Positions 14,201 to 36,200 of a stretch of DNA of 64,000 nucleotides are shown here, piece after piece. The stretch covers positions 27,275,001 through 27,339,000 of the forward strand of contig NC_091020.1 in NCBI RefSeq assembly GCF_041296385.1, in the 5' to 3' direction. The first letter of the stretch is position 1, and each line of letters starts with the position of its first letter. The position numbers and the translations under genes were made by a program. This DNA comes from Aphelocoma coerulescens (Eukaryota > Chordata > Aves > Passeriformes > Corvidae). The notes beneath the pieces are model-generated. The model did no database searches. It was not told the DNA's origin and worked only from the letters and a program-made list of their open reading frames with translations.

Positions 14201-16858
14201 TGAAGTACTTTTAATAAAGAATTTAATTTAAACCATCTATTTCGCATCCCTTTTATCGTAACAGTTTAATATTTTTGGATTTGCATGCTTCCAAGTATTT
14301 TTAATTCACTTCTGTGTAAATGAAGCAGCTAATCCTGAGAGAGACATGCTGTCACTCCAGTGAAGGGATTATGAATTCTGTGCTTAAGTTGCTTCAGCCC
14401 TGAGAGCTGGAACCTCCTGATGGGTGTTCATACTCTGCTGGTGAGAAAATGGACCTGAGATAAGGTGTCTGTGAAACCTGATTCCCAAGAGTGACTGTTT
14501 CTGACAGAAGTTGAACTAAAGCAATTTTTCAGTTACTTGCTTAGGCCTGGTGTGTGTCTAGGGCTTGGTCTACGATGTTCTTTTTATGAGTACCAATGAA
14601 TAAGGCAGTTGAGTTTACAAGGGTTTTCATAATTGGCTCTCGAAGAGAACAAGTTGGAAGGGGTTTTACTTGTTGCTTTTCCTGCTAGTATCTGCTTTTT
14701 GCTTGTGGTTATCAAACTGTCACGTACGTGAACATCTGAGTCATTACCTGCGAGGGGTTGTTTCAGAGGAGCTGCTGAGGTACAGCTTCAGTGACAAAAG
14801 TACATCTGCAAATGGTCCTGATGACAGTCTGACTGAGCTCATCATGATCAGTTGTTACCTTCCTTGCCTTATTTCTTAGACCTAACCTGACAGCCCATCA
14901 GCAGATACCTAGTGCTGTTCCATCTGGAAAGCAATAGCTGAGCTGGAAATGATGGAGATGAGTGCAGGTACTGTAAAGCAACTCCAAATATGAGTATCAG
15001 CTAGGTAACCCTGAGCTCAGGGAACTGTAAATGGGATTATTTGATGGTTCAGTGCACAAGGTGTGGTCTTTAGCAACTTGTAACAGTATCTGTTGTAAAA
15101 CAGTTTGTCACTTGGTTTTCACATTAGCCTGCTGGCCCCTGCACCATGGAGGCAAATGTTAACATTGTACTGGTGCATTCCTGTTAAAAAAAAAAGTCAG
15201 CTTGAACACACTGAGCAGAGGAAGAGCTGCAAGGGTCATCCTGTTTTGTGAAGGTGAGACTAAGATCTGGCTTGTCCAGCATGTGAAGATAAAAGCTGAT
15301 AAGGGTTTCACACTTCGATGCACTCACACTGGGGTGTGAGTATGAACTCTGAGGATGAAAAGATTGCTGAAGATTGAGTGGCAGTAAATTGGCTGTAAAT
15401 AAATTCTGGCTTGAAATGAGAAGGTGGCTCATGTTTCCTGCATCAGCTGGGCTCAGGACAGTCCTTCCAGGAGCAATGGGAGAGGTGCTACTGATGCAGC
15501 TCTAGCAGAAATCTTACTGGTTTTGTCCTCAGGAATAATGTATTTAGTGCTGTGGCGTGCAAAACAGTTATAAGGAATGTGGTACACACAGGATGTGTCT
15601 TCTGTTATGCCTTTGCATACCTTTTCCATGGAGGAGAAAGATAACTGTAAAGAAACAGTGATAAAGTTCTATTAAGAAATGCTACTTATGATAAGGAAAT
15701 ATTACTGGGAGCTCTATTTATGCCTTCTTTCTGATAATGTCATGCGGATAACCAACGTGTGTCATTCTCTTCTGGAAACGTAGGGTACATTTTGACTCTC
15801 TAGTGGCTGCCTTGTTTCATTTTTCTGAAATGCCACATTGCTGGTAGGAAGAGAGCCATATACATACAGCCTGTGCTCACAATCTGGGAACTGGCACAGC
15901 AATGTTGTATTGCTAAGCAACAGTTGGCATCATGCTGTCTACCTCCCTGTTTGTCCTTTTCGCCTGGAAAATCCAGATCAGCATCTAGCGCAAGGTTTAG
16001 GTAGTGAAAAGAATAGTAGGCTGATGCCTTGTTTTGTGTAAAGTTTGTTGTTCATCCTTTAGTAAAATATTAAATAACAATTTAGAGAAATACAGTCAGG
16101 ATATGCTCTGTTCGTCCCTAGGATGGCACATCCTAACGATCTTAGAGCCTTGCAGTAGGGTGTTTTTTGTGTGAAGCAAGGCCAGTTTTTTATTCAGCCA
16201 GCAATGCCTGATCTCACAAATACAGCATGAAATAGCTAAATTACATACATATGTGTGTCTTTATGCTAGTGGACTCTAGGATCAGAATAGGTCTTAATTA
16301 TTCTCTTTAGTGTGTAAATGCACTGCAGGATTTAACAGGAAAAGATGAAGATTTGTGCACTGGAGTGCAATATTGATAGGCCTGGATTTTAAATTCCTTT
16401 TCCTGATCGAGTGAAGACTTTCTTTGCTGCTTCTACAAAAATTAATTTTATACTTGCTTAGAATCAAGCACTTTAAAAAACAAACTAAAAATCCCAATTG
16501 AAGGTACTACTAGTGATACTACTAGTTAAGCAATGGTGTGTAGCTACCTGTTTTGACTTTTGTTTAGTTCTTGATGGTACTAAGTAAAACTTGTTGCCAA
16601 GCTTGTTAGATAAATATCAGATACGCACTGAAAACTCATCCTCTTTTTTTCTCGACTTGTAAGATGTAGATAATTTTTGTTCTGTATTAAGGGGTTTGTG
16701 GGTTTTGGGTTTTCTTTCAGTTGCAGTTTTATGGGGGAGCTAAGGTTTTTTGTTTTCTGCTTTTTTTTGTTTTGTTTTACTGCTCTGGTGACTTCTCCAT
16801 TTTAGAAACTAGAGCAAATCATACAACATTGTTGTTCCCAGTTTCAAGTTTTTATTAT

Positions 16859-16886
16859 CTACATTCCCAACTGTTTGGGAATGTAG
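16859..16886. repeat. Perfect 12-bp inverted repeat, 4-nt loop
   Basis: The left arm CTACATTCCCAA at 16859-16870 is the exact reverse complement of the right arm TTGGGAATGTAG at 16875-16886. The loop is CTGT. It lies inside SHOC2 intron 3. The stem is too short for a typical microRNA precursor. It may be an intronic RNA hairpin or a cruciform-prone site of no known role. Confidence 0.75.
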
Positions 16887-18191
16887 GGGCATTTTTACAG
16901 TATATTTTGACCAGGTTCAGGAAAGAGGTATTTTGCTGCTTGCTTTGTTGAAAGTTTTTCTCTGTCTAGCAGATAAGACTCTACATTTACTTCTTCCTTT
17001 GCTGTGCTCCAGTAACCTTTGTATAAGTGCATATGCATTAATACAGCCTTTACTTAATAAGCAGTTAGACTGTCCATATTAAGGCCTCTTCATCTTTTAA
17101 AATTACTGCTGGTTATTCATTCTGCAGTTTGTTAAATCCTGTGTTTCTTTTCTAATGTGTCTGTCTGGTACTTCAGTTTGCAGAACAAAGGTGTTGTGCC
17201 ATGGGTGGTTGTAAAAGTGATTGTAAAACAGCAGTGTTTTGCAAGGAACTGATTGTGTGAACCTGTTCACAAGCTCCCCTGGTGCAACGTCCACACCTGC
17301 ACAGACACCTCTTCTGACTGTAGGGATGAGCCAGAAGACAAGTTTCTTTGCCAGTTGACCTTTCAGTGAAGTTTAAGGCCTTGGTACCTGCGGAGAGGCT
17401 GAATGCCCCTGCACCCTATAGTTCAACAGCATCCTTGAGCTGTTGATTTTGGTCTTTAGTACTTGTTAGATGGTAAAGGTTGGAGCTAAAGGGAGCTTCA
17501 GATTGGAAATTTTCAAGTTGTAAGTTTCTCAAAATTTTTATTCCCTGACAGAAAGATATATCAGGTGGGACCATCAGGCTAGCAATATTCAGAAATAATT
17601 TTACATGGCTATTATCCAGATTTTTGTAGACTTCCTCCAGACTTTTTCTTCAGTGTCACTCAGAAAATGTGGTAATTTTGGGTTTTTCCTATCACCTGTT
17701 AAAGACATTCTTACTGTTGGAGGATGGTAAAGCTTTGGGGTTTTTTCCCTGCAGAGGAAATTGTTTTGCCAGGACGTGAGTTGTATGATGCATGCCCAAG
17801 TTCTGGTAATATGAGTCATGGCATTGAATGATACTGTCCGTAATTTTAAAAAGTCATTTTGGGGACTTCTGGAAAATGATAGTATGTTTTGTTGTCAGAA
17901 AGATCAGGATAGAAGGACTTTTACAATAGGACATGAGCCTTTTGCTTGCTTATCATATTATGCAGAACTTCAGAATAGTATTTAATATGCACAATCTACT
18001 TCTGCATGGTTGACTTCAGCATTGGAAAGCACTGGAATCTGTGTATCTCCCATTTTGGGATGACAGCTCCATTTCACCATTTGAAATTTTGAAGTGTAGA
18101 GTGTGAGACAACAGAAGAATCAGAAATCACACCTTGTTCTGTGTGTATGTGTGATTCTCACAGTATATTAACACCTGTTTTCTACCTGTAG

Positions 18192-18322
18192 GAAATCTGT
18201 CCAGTCTAAGTCGTCTTGGCCTGAGGTACAATAGGCTGTCAGCAATTCCCAAGTCTTTAGCAAAATGCAGTGAACTTGATGAGCTGAACTTGGAGAACAA
18301 CAACATTTCTACTTTACCAGAG
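18192..18322 (+). CDS. SHOC2: SHOC2 coding exon 4 (about residues 281-324)
   Basis: The exon begins with the last two bases of the Gly split with exon 3. It reads [19 protein letters not shown] and ends [11 protein letters not shown]. It contains two LRRs with the usual L/N/LP spacing. The acceptor is CTGTAG and the donor is GTGAGG after 18322. The 5' junction is phase 1 and the 3' junction phase 0, so the length of 131 is not a multiple of three and skipping would shift the frame. No in-frame stop is present. The translation closely matches the vertebrate SHOC2 family, with a few conservative changes such as Lys for Arg after AIP compared with the human protein as I remember it. Confidence 0.96.
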
Positions 18323-27562
<9,240 letters not shown>

Positions 27563-27631
27563 TGCTCATTGAATTGTCCAATACACTGTACAAAATACAA
27601 ACTGCATTAATGTTGTAATTGTCTGTATATG

Positions 27632-27674
27632 TATATATAATATAATATATGTGGTTTATATTATATTATATATA
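27632..27674. repeat. 18-bp perfect AT inverted repeat (hairpin) in SHOC2 3'UTR
   Basis: The arms at 27632-27649 and 27657-27674 are exact reverse complements, built of TATA/ATAATA units. They are separated by the seven-base loop TGTGGTT. In RNA this would be an 18-bp A-U stem beginning about 70 bases after the SHOC2 stop. The surrounding (TA)n-rich sequence to about 27700 is microsatellite-like, so the hairpin may be a by-product of repeat expansion. Confidence 0.8.
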
Positions 27675-28563
27675 TATATAAATATATAAATAATATAAAA
27701 AGGCAAATTTAAGACTGCATTATGTGTTTCTGCTAATAGAGGAATCATAGCCATTTAGATTTTTTTTTATTCTGTAAAAATGCTTGTCTGAGTTTTCTTT
27801 GCTGAACTTGATGGAAGTTGTCTGAATAATCTGAAAATGCCAGTTCATTTAAAGCAATTGCCAATGAACTCAAAGTTTAAATTTAAGGGACAAAACCAGT
27901 TTTGTTTAGATTTACTTTCAGTTAAGAGAAATGTATAACCTTTATATAATGAACTTTTCTGTTTTCCTCCCCCCTCCCTTTTTTTTTTTTTTTTGTGTCA
28001 AAACCTGAAAGGGTCTATGTGCCCTGAGGTTGGGATTTTCTTTTAACTTATTTTGAGATTTGAAGCAAATGGTGTTTTTATATTGTTTACAGTCAGAGTA
28101 AATCACTGGATTTTGTTTTATTCTGATTTGCTCTGTTTTAATCAATCATATCTATAGTTTATATGCCTCTGCTGATGAATTTTTATCCACCGGTTTGTAT
28201 ACTAAAAACATACTCATCAGAACAACTGGCAGGTGAAAAGGATGCAGTCGAAACAAAAAGAAAAGAAAAAAAAAGCTTGAATTCCTTTAAGTATTGCTTC
28301 CCTGAGTTACCAGTTGCAGGCATAACATATCTGAACTGAGCCTTTTGCGGTTGGTCTTTTCTAGCACAAGTAAACCTTTTCAGATTGGTCAAAATGTGGA
28401 GTATCCTCAGTGAAGAGCGGTTTTCGTTGTGTGAAGTAACAAGTCCATGAGGTCTAACAGTACAGTTAAGTGACAAGGAAATAATATATATGTACATTTT
28501 TATTACGATGTTGAGTCATAAACTACAACAGGCAATTTTAAGGATTCCTTATAGACCTTGTAC

Positions 28564-28569
28564 AATAAA
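28564..28569 (+). terminator. SHOC2: Candidate SHOC2 proximal poly(A) signal
   Basis: Canonical AATAAA about 1.0 kb after the stop codon. Downstream GT-containing sequence (GAATGTGTCTT, then TAAGTTTTAAGGTTGG) could serve as a downstream element. No transcript evidence is available from the sequence alone. Confidence 0.5.
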
Positions 28570-29922
28570 TGAATGTGTCTTACTTTTAAACACTGCAATA
28601 TATGTAAGTTTTAAGGTTGGTTAACAATGTACTATGGTTTTATATCTTGACTTGCCTTGTACCTCCTTCCATTACGGAACTTCTGTGTCCAAGCACAATA
28701 TCTTCACACTGTGCTGTTTTGCTGCTGAACTAAATGCACTTTTCCCCCACAGCTGGGGCACTTGCTTCAAAATATTCAGTTCAGTATCTTGATTATTCTT
28801 TTTTAATTTCATCCTATCTGTTTCAGTATTAAACCGATCTATTAAAAAAGAGGCACCTTTTTCATTTGTGCAGAGATGCTGGTAGCTCAAGAGAAACACT
28901 GTAGGTAGTGGACATCAGTTTTATCATGAATTTCTTGGCTGTTTCAAAGGCAGAAGATGCTTCAGGGAGATTTACACTATTGATGCACTTGCAGGGCCAG
29001 TTGTCTTTTTTCAGGAGGGTGAGAACTTGAGGCAGTCACATTCCATGGTTACCCAAAAACTGTTCAGTTTATACTCATTGGAATTGCTGCTGGGGTAGCG
29101 TGACTTAGAGGACTGTACCTTTTGCACAAAATCAAATCAGTGGATGCCATGGGAAATCTGTTTCACAGGCAGAAGTTTGGGAATATTATTTCTGGCTTTC
29201 AGGCATGCTTATTTAGATGTATTTCCTTGGTCTATTTGCATTTTGTTTTGTTGTATGTCTTTTCGTTAACAAGGAGTAAGTTTTAAATGGAAGGCAGGTG
29301 GAGATATAAAACCTTAGAGGGCTTAAACATGCTGTAAAACTATTGTAGATGTCACTGGATTTTACTAAGTAATGTTCTATTCTTTCTCACACACTCTCTC
29401 TGTCGTTCCTTCCCCTTCCCCCTTTTTTTTTTTACATCTACTGTAGCTTTTCAGTTTAGACTTTAGTTTATAAAAGGCTAGTTCCTTACAGTTCTGCCTG
29501 AGTTAATCTTTCTCAGCACTAAGGTGTTAAAATATGAAGATGCTGAAATGCTTATTATCAAGACTGTAATCTAAGTTCTGAATATACTGCAGAGTCCGTG
29601 TTTGTGCCCTCAGGTCACTAGGGGGGAAACTGGTTTGATTAATATGGTTCCTTAAAGCAAAAGTGGCGACCCCTTGTGTTTCCAAAAGTCTTGGTCTCAT
29701 TCCCTGTCTGCTCCTCAATCCCATTTTTATAAGAGTTCAAGGGATTGAATTTGTTTAGTTTGTAAATATGTTGATTATTCACCTTGTTAAGGTACATGGT
29801 TAATGACTGTATGATTGGAGCTGAGCCTCTCTCACATAAATTCCTGTGGAGAAGTTGGCTACCAAAATAGTGCTCGTTACACTCACTTAAAAACAAGCTA
29901 TTCTTTTCAGTACACTTATAGG

Positions 29923-29932
29923 AATAAATAAA
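29923..29932 (+). terminator. SHOC2: Candidate SHOC2 distal poly(A) signal (overlapping AATAAA pair)
   Basis: Two overlapping AATAAA hexamers (AATAAATAAA) lie about 2.4 kb after the SHOC2 stop. They are followed by T-rich sequence. This is the best candidate for a long 3'UTR isoform. Confidence 0.45.
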
Positions 29933-30222
29933 GCTATGTTTTAATTCATTACTATACTAAAACAGGATATTTTTTTCAAACTATCTTTGTACTAGTATGG
30001 TTGTTGCAATGTCAGATAATCCTGAGCCCTGTTTTAGGAGTTTAATTTTATACACTTTGAGGTGAATGCTTATTTTTTCTGTGTCTCAAGGGAGATTTGA
30101 ATAAGAGCAGTGGGAGAGAGGTTTTGGTACAGGAGAAATCCAGTCAGAAGAATTTGAAAAGTTCTCTAAAATGGTCTGAAAGTTTAAGTATTAAATATCT
30201 GGCACAGATTGGGAATACATGC

Positions 30223-30258
30223 ATATAAATCCATCTAAGTACATACATGGATTTATAT
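30223..30258. repeat. 12-bp inverted repeat plus a third direct copy
   Basis: ATATAAATCCAT at 30223-30234 is the exact reverse complement of ATGGATTTATAT at 30247-30258, with a 12-base spacer. A further direct copy, CATATAAATCCA, sits at 30277-30288. It lies about 300 bases past the distal SHOC2 poly(A) candidate. Function is unknown. Confidence 0.7.
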
Positions 30259-33200
30259 CCAGATCTATACATAGGTCATATAAATCCAGCCATTTTGATC
30301 ATTCAAAACAGTCTTACCTCCTGAAATAACAGACTTTTGCATTTCCCAGGACGTTGGATTGTTAACTGGTGTAGTTTCTAAATCGTGTTATTGCCTGGTG
30401 ACATTCAGTTGAACACACATACTGGCTTACACATGTGTAAGAATTTTATTTGCCCTAATCAGTTAAAGTATGAATGGAAAGAACTTTATTTTGACAACTG
30501 TATGTATACATAAATACAAAAAAGGTATTTGTGTATCTATACATGTATGAAAGCATAGACAAGGTGGAGAAATTAATTATTTACAGCATTTTTGAAAATA
30601 AGATGGAGAAACAAGTGATTGCCAAATACTTGTATTAAATACTTAGCCTCCTTGCTATACTGAGGAAAATAATTTAGAATGATTATTGAAAAATGTGACA
30701 GTCTTTACTTTGGGTGAAAATTATGACCTTGATTGCTTGTCCATAGCCAAAATACCAGTTTTGCATGTGTCTGTGCCTATGTACATACATAGTCATGCCC
30801 CATAAAGACACTGTCCTGAATCATGCCTTGATTTAACAAGCTAAATTACTATAGACAATGTAGTATTATGGAAGTCTGGTAAGGTATAAAGCAGTTCAGA
30901 GATTTGCTGAACAACAAAAAGAAGGAGCAGTTGCTGTTGTGACTCATGTTGGTCACATATTGCATTTTAATTTACTACATAGGAAGTTGTTGGATAATTC
31001 TTTGCAAAAATTCTTTAGCATAAACCCATTAAAGCTGTGTCTCTTGCTGTCCCATATTTGTCACCCAAAATTGCCTGCTATAAATGCAGTGGAAATGCTG
31101 CTTGTAAAGTTGGGTCACACAGCTGTATAATTGAGACTTTTTCAGTTTGGCAGATGCCAGTGGAAATGTTGACCTTCCTGCACCCCTTCTAGAAGGAGAT
31201 TTGGATTGTAGAATATTTGCTTCAGTGCCTCTCTTTGATTTAGTATTTCTAGGAGCGTGCATGTTTAGACTTCTTGAAGGTCGTGATTGCTCATGTACAT
31301 GATTTAGACAATTAGTACTTAGATTGTCTCTCTGGTTAGTGCTTAAACTTATTGTGTCACCTGGAATTCAAGTGTCATCTGCAATCCTCAGAGTCTGAGA
31401 AATATCTTTTATTTAACTATTAGAAAACTTTGAGAGGTTATTTTTATCTCTTTTTTTTTTTTTTTTTTTACCCCAAAATAAATTAAACTTCTGAATCAGC
31501 ACAAATCCATATCAGGAGACTTTTCATATCTGGATGCAACTAAGAATTTTCCTGTCAGTGTCCCACCTCAGTTGTATCAGGTAGACATGCCAGAGTAGCT
31601 TCTAGTTAGAAATGTGCAGTTGGCAGTAATTTGCGCAACACAAACTTCAAGGCACAGTAAGGACAATTGCAAACAAATGATAGGATCTATGAATGGGTTT
31701 TGTTTTCACATCAGCAAATATAAAAGAAATATTTTTATTATTATTCTGATTTAGATCTTAACCAGGACTGCACAGGACCTTTGCTGTGGAAAAATATCAG
31801 ACCACACTAATTTTGTGGTTAAAAGCTAAGTGAGAGTGTAAACAGTCTACAAAAATGTACTTTTAATCTGAATTATTGTAATGTTGATTGTTATGTCTAT
31901 ATAAAAGATTGCCTTGCTTTTTTATAAGAGTCATTCTGTATCAATGCATTCATTATAAATAGTATGTTTGTAAATAAGCTGCCACCGAGTCTTTTGAAAG
32001 TTTTCTAGTATTTCTAGTCTGACATTAACCTGGATATAAGTCTACTTTTGCAGGACCTCAAATCAATAAGAACTGCTTTCTCATTATATACTTACCACTC
32101 TTCAAAAGATCTCAAAATATAGATTTTCATGTAGAGCAATTACAAGAAACTTCAAAAGTTGGATGAAAGTAACTGCTTTACTCAGAGTCATGTAGACTGG
32201 AGACCTTCTATAAAGCAAATGTTGGTAAAAATGTTTATTTTGTTATGGTTTAGTAGGGCATGTAGTAAAAAAATCCCACAGCTTTCTCTCTGATGGGGAA
32301 AAGAAATCTTGGATTTTAGTGCAAATTGCATTTCAGCAGCAACAAAATTAAAGTAGGTATAGAATTGTGATGTCTAAAAGACAGACACCAGCATTTAATC
32401 TTCAGGTTCAATAAAAGACAGTATTGCCAAGCTGCCGTGGCACTGATTAAACTGATGTCTCAGCTCTGTGAAGCTCATTGCACAGACTGCTTCAAGAAAG
32501 TCATGCTTACATCATGCCCTACAAACAAACAAACAAAAAGCCAATATCCTTGGGAAGTCAGAACAGAAAGACCTCAGGAATTTGGACATGAGGAAGAGGA
32601 GCGTAGCTGGTCGCTTTAAAAAGCTGGAACTGGCTCTTATAGTGTTGCAGCAGTCACTTGTGCAATAAATGAGTGCTTCTGTCATTTCATCGGATCTCTG
32701 CTGATTAAAATCATTTGAGGCCCTGATCAAAATACCTAAATCTCCATCTTTGAGTTGAGTCCGTCCCTGTAACCATATGTGATCCGACAATCTGAAAACA
32801 AGCCAGTCTCCTCACAAGCGTGGCTGTCCCGTGCTGTGATGTTGGACCACCTGCTATCCACCCCTGTCTGACAGGGCTGTGGCAGATGTGCAGAACCGGG
32901 ATGTGCAGTTCCTCTGCTGTACTGCTCCAGACCTCACCAACCAGAGTCTGAAGGGCTTGCAAAAAGGAAACAGCATCTGCATCACTGCATTTAGTAGCCT
33001 TGATAGATTAAACAAATTCACAGAAGAAACTTTATTTTTCCTTTCTCTTTTTCTTTTCTTTTTTTTTTTTTTAATTTTACATTTCTATGTATTTCTGGCC
33101 TCTGTGACATCCTGTGTCTAATAACGCTACAATATAATTACGTGCCAGGTGAAAAAGTACTTCCTTTTGTTTGTTTCAAACCACGCCACCTTATTTCATT

Positions 33201-36200
33201 TGGTAACTCCTAGTTCTTGTAGAACTAGAAATTTATGAACAGTTTTTTTCCTGTTCATCTGCTTTTTACCACTCTTGAAGGTTTTGGGTTTATTTCCATA
33301 AATGGCAGCATTTTTTCCTCCAAGTCATGGAGTTCTAGTTTTTTAGTTTCTCTTCAAACTAAACATCTTCCATTCTCTGATAATTCTTGCTGCCTTTCTC
33401 TGTGGTTTTCTAGTCCCAGCTCTTTTTCCTAGTTCATGGCCTTTAGTAACCTCTTTTGTTCTTTGTGTACTACTACTTTGTGAAATAAAAGTACAGTACT
33501 GTTACAAAAATTAAAGTTGAGTGGGTGATAAAGTTTAGTACTAAGGTCTAGTGGGGAATAATCCCACTAGGCAAGGATCAGACTGGGATTTGTACTTCAG
33601 ATACAGGCCACCCTCTGCAATAATTGTTTCCTCTGATTAGCTGTAACTGTCGACCATCATCTCCTGCAACTAGGTTTAAAAAACAGAATTGATATGAAAT
33701 TTTCCATAGTGTGCTGATTTAAATAATTCCAGGATTTAAAGTACTCTCTTCATGCTAGTAAGAGTTCATTGTTTTGGAAGATGTGACTTTTAAATATTTC
33801 AGATGACCTTTTTAAACTGTCTAAGCCAAACTTTTTCTGAAAATACTGGCAAATTTCTGGTATTACTGTTTTTTTTGGAAGAGAAGTTAAGAGACTGCCC
33901 TGGTTGGGTTTTATTTTCCTGCTTGAAGTCTTTGTAGAAAGCTACCTAAGAAATTCCCATAGTTAAAAAAGAGAGAAGAAAAGGAATCTTCCCTGACCTT
34001 GGGAGCATCCTGCCAGCAATTGGTGTCAGCCAGAGCTTAGCAGCCACCTGGACTGGGGGGAATTTGCTGGTCGTGACCACTTTTTGTTCACATGGTTGAA
34101 GTGAGCATCCCCCACATGAGCCTGGCCTCAAAAACCACCACATGATTTGGCTCTAATTGAGTGAAAAGTGAAAAATATGTCTTGTTTCTGCCACCCCATG
34201 TCCTTAAGGCTGTACAAAAGGCCTCAGAAATATGCAGATGGTGTCTTGCGTGTCCTGGCAAGACAAACACATGACATGTTTGTGTGGTTAATCCAGCCCG
34301 AGTGCTTCAGGATACCCAGTGTCCCAGTGCTGCTCTCCAGTGACAGGTCCTGCTCTCCACTGGTGGGAGTTGAGCATTTTAGATACCCACTGTATGTTGT
34401 TTAGTGTACAAATACTGCATAAAATCTGAACACTGGGCAGCTCTATAGCGCACACCTGGTGCTGTGAGCTGTTTGTGATGGCCATGGTGGAAAAAAAGGT
34501 GTTAAAGGGCTGGAGATGGTTAGCTTTGATACTGGAAGAGTCTGAGTGCCTTGAAAGCTAATTTGTTTCATTTTTGCAATCCATCTCAGTCAAATAAAAT
34601 ACATCATCTCTTCGTTCAGTCCGTGCCTCACTTTGGATTGTAAGAGTGGGAGATAATTTGATTACAAAGATCAAATGATGATGTTTTAGAGGAGGAGCCA
34701 TCTGGAGTTTCTGAGTGAGCAGCTGGCAGCCTGGGCTGCGCAGTTAATGATCTGACTGTGTGCCTTGCAACTGTTTTTTTCCACTGCAAAACCTTTTAAG
34801 AGTCTTTAGAGATCAATCTACCCCACTGCCTCCAAGTAAGATGCTATCTGCAAAATTGCGCACAAGTGTTCCTTTTTAAAAGTTCTTTCCTCTTTTTCCT
34901 TTCTATTACTAAAGTATTTCTTTGTTAAGACTCATAATGAATCCTTAATTTGCTGTAGTTTGGTTCTTGGCTTTGCTTGACCTAGTAGTAGCTGGTTTGC
35001 ATTCTGTCCTGCATTTTTACAGCTGTGATGCCTAAAGGGATTTACAAACTTCATGTGGTCAGTTTTAATGGAAATACATTTTTTCCTTGAAAATCTTAAG
35101 ATGATGGTTGAAAACAGCTGTGGTAAGGACAGTGCAGTAAAACTCTTCTCTCCATATGACCCAAGGTTTTTGGATGCCTCTCATCGTTTTTAGTCCTTGC
35201 CAAGTAATGTTAACTGAGTGGGAAGTTACAGCTAACTTAGAATTATCTGTCCTTGCCAGAGCAGCAGTGGGCAAGAACTAGGTATGGAGCTCCTGGTCAG
35301 CGAGGCAGCTCTGATTTCAGGCTTTTTAATCATCTCTAAGTCAAGCATTTCTTTTTAGGCCTGCCAGGCATTTCCAGCTGCCCAAAAAGCCGCATCAGAC
35401 AGTGCCATGTGGTTCTGATGTGGGGGACCAGGAGAGAGTCCCAGCAGCACCAGGGAGTCAGAGGTTTGCCTGGAAAGACTGAAAGGCACTGGAGGAAATT
35501 CCCTAAAAGCAAATTGCACCAAGTGGAGAGTGGGTGGTACCCTGGGGCCAGCATCTCCTGATTGATGCTGTTGGTAGCCCAGGCTGCCGCTCCAGGCACA
35601 GCCCGGCAGTCAGGAGAGCACAGCCACGATTCTTGGGTCTGTGGCTCCACCAGATGGATGGTCCTGAGGCCAGGCTGCTGCTTTTTCTCAAGAAGCGTTC
35701 TGAAAGTTGGGGAGGGCTGAAGTCAGTTTAAAATAGAACCATATCTGGAAGTAGCAGAATCCCCCATGCGAGGGGGGCTTTTCTAGCATTGCCTCTTTTT
35801 CCCCTGTGAGTTCTTCAACTCCCATCTGATCTCAGCCTCTTCACTTGTGCTCTTACTGTCAGCTCTCTTAATTCAGATTTCCCTCTTTTGCCAGCAGCCA
35901 GGTATCTCACCCCTGTGCCTCACAAACTGTGCTGAGCTGAAGTTAGTGGAGGAAGGCAGGGAGAGCAAAAAGATGGTGTAGGACCGGTGACTTCTGCCCC
36001 ATGTACCTGTTGGTGCAGCCAAGTCTCCTGAACTTGCTTTGTATTGGTTATGAGCCCCTTTCCTCCAGTTCTACTGCAGAATGGAAACACCAAGAGAAAA
36101 ACAGGATTTGGGAACAGATGGCTGGGAGAGAAAAATAAAAAAGATGGATCAGCTGCACATGGCACAGCTGTGCCTTGCTGTACGGCTTCTCTGTTGGCTC

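Larger units (their letters stand above)
6101..18191 (+). other. SHOC2: SHOC2 intron 3 (12.1 kb)
   Basis: GT-AG intron of 12,091 bases and the longest complete intron in the window. It is AT-rich with many short homopolymers. I found no exon, RNA gene or recognisable transposon in it. Notable pieces are a small CpG-rich patch near 8140-8230, a 12-bp palindrome TCACGTACGTGA at 14720-14731 and a perfect inverted repeat at 16859-16886. Confidence 0.85.
27563..29950 (+). other. SHOC2: SHOC2 3' untranslated region (end uncertain)
   Basis: AT-rich sequence after the SHOC2 stop codon. Two groups of AATAAA signals, at 28564 and at 29923-29932, give candidate UTR lengths of roughly 1.0 and 2.4 kb. 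The region includes an AT hairpin at 27632-27674, a T run at about 27979-27995 and a Pumilio-type motif TGTAAATA at 29761-29768. The 3' limit is inferred from poly(A) signals only. Confidence 0.65.
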
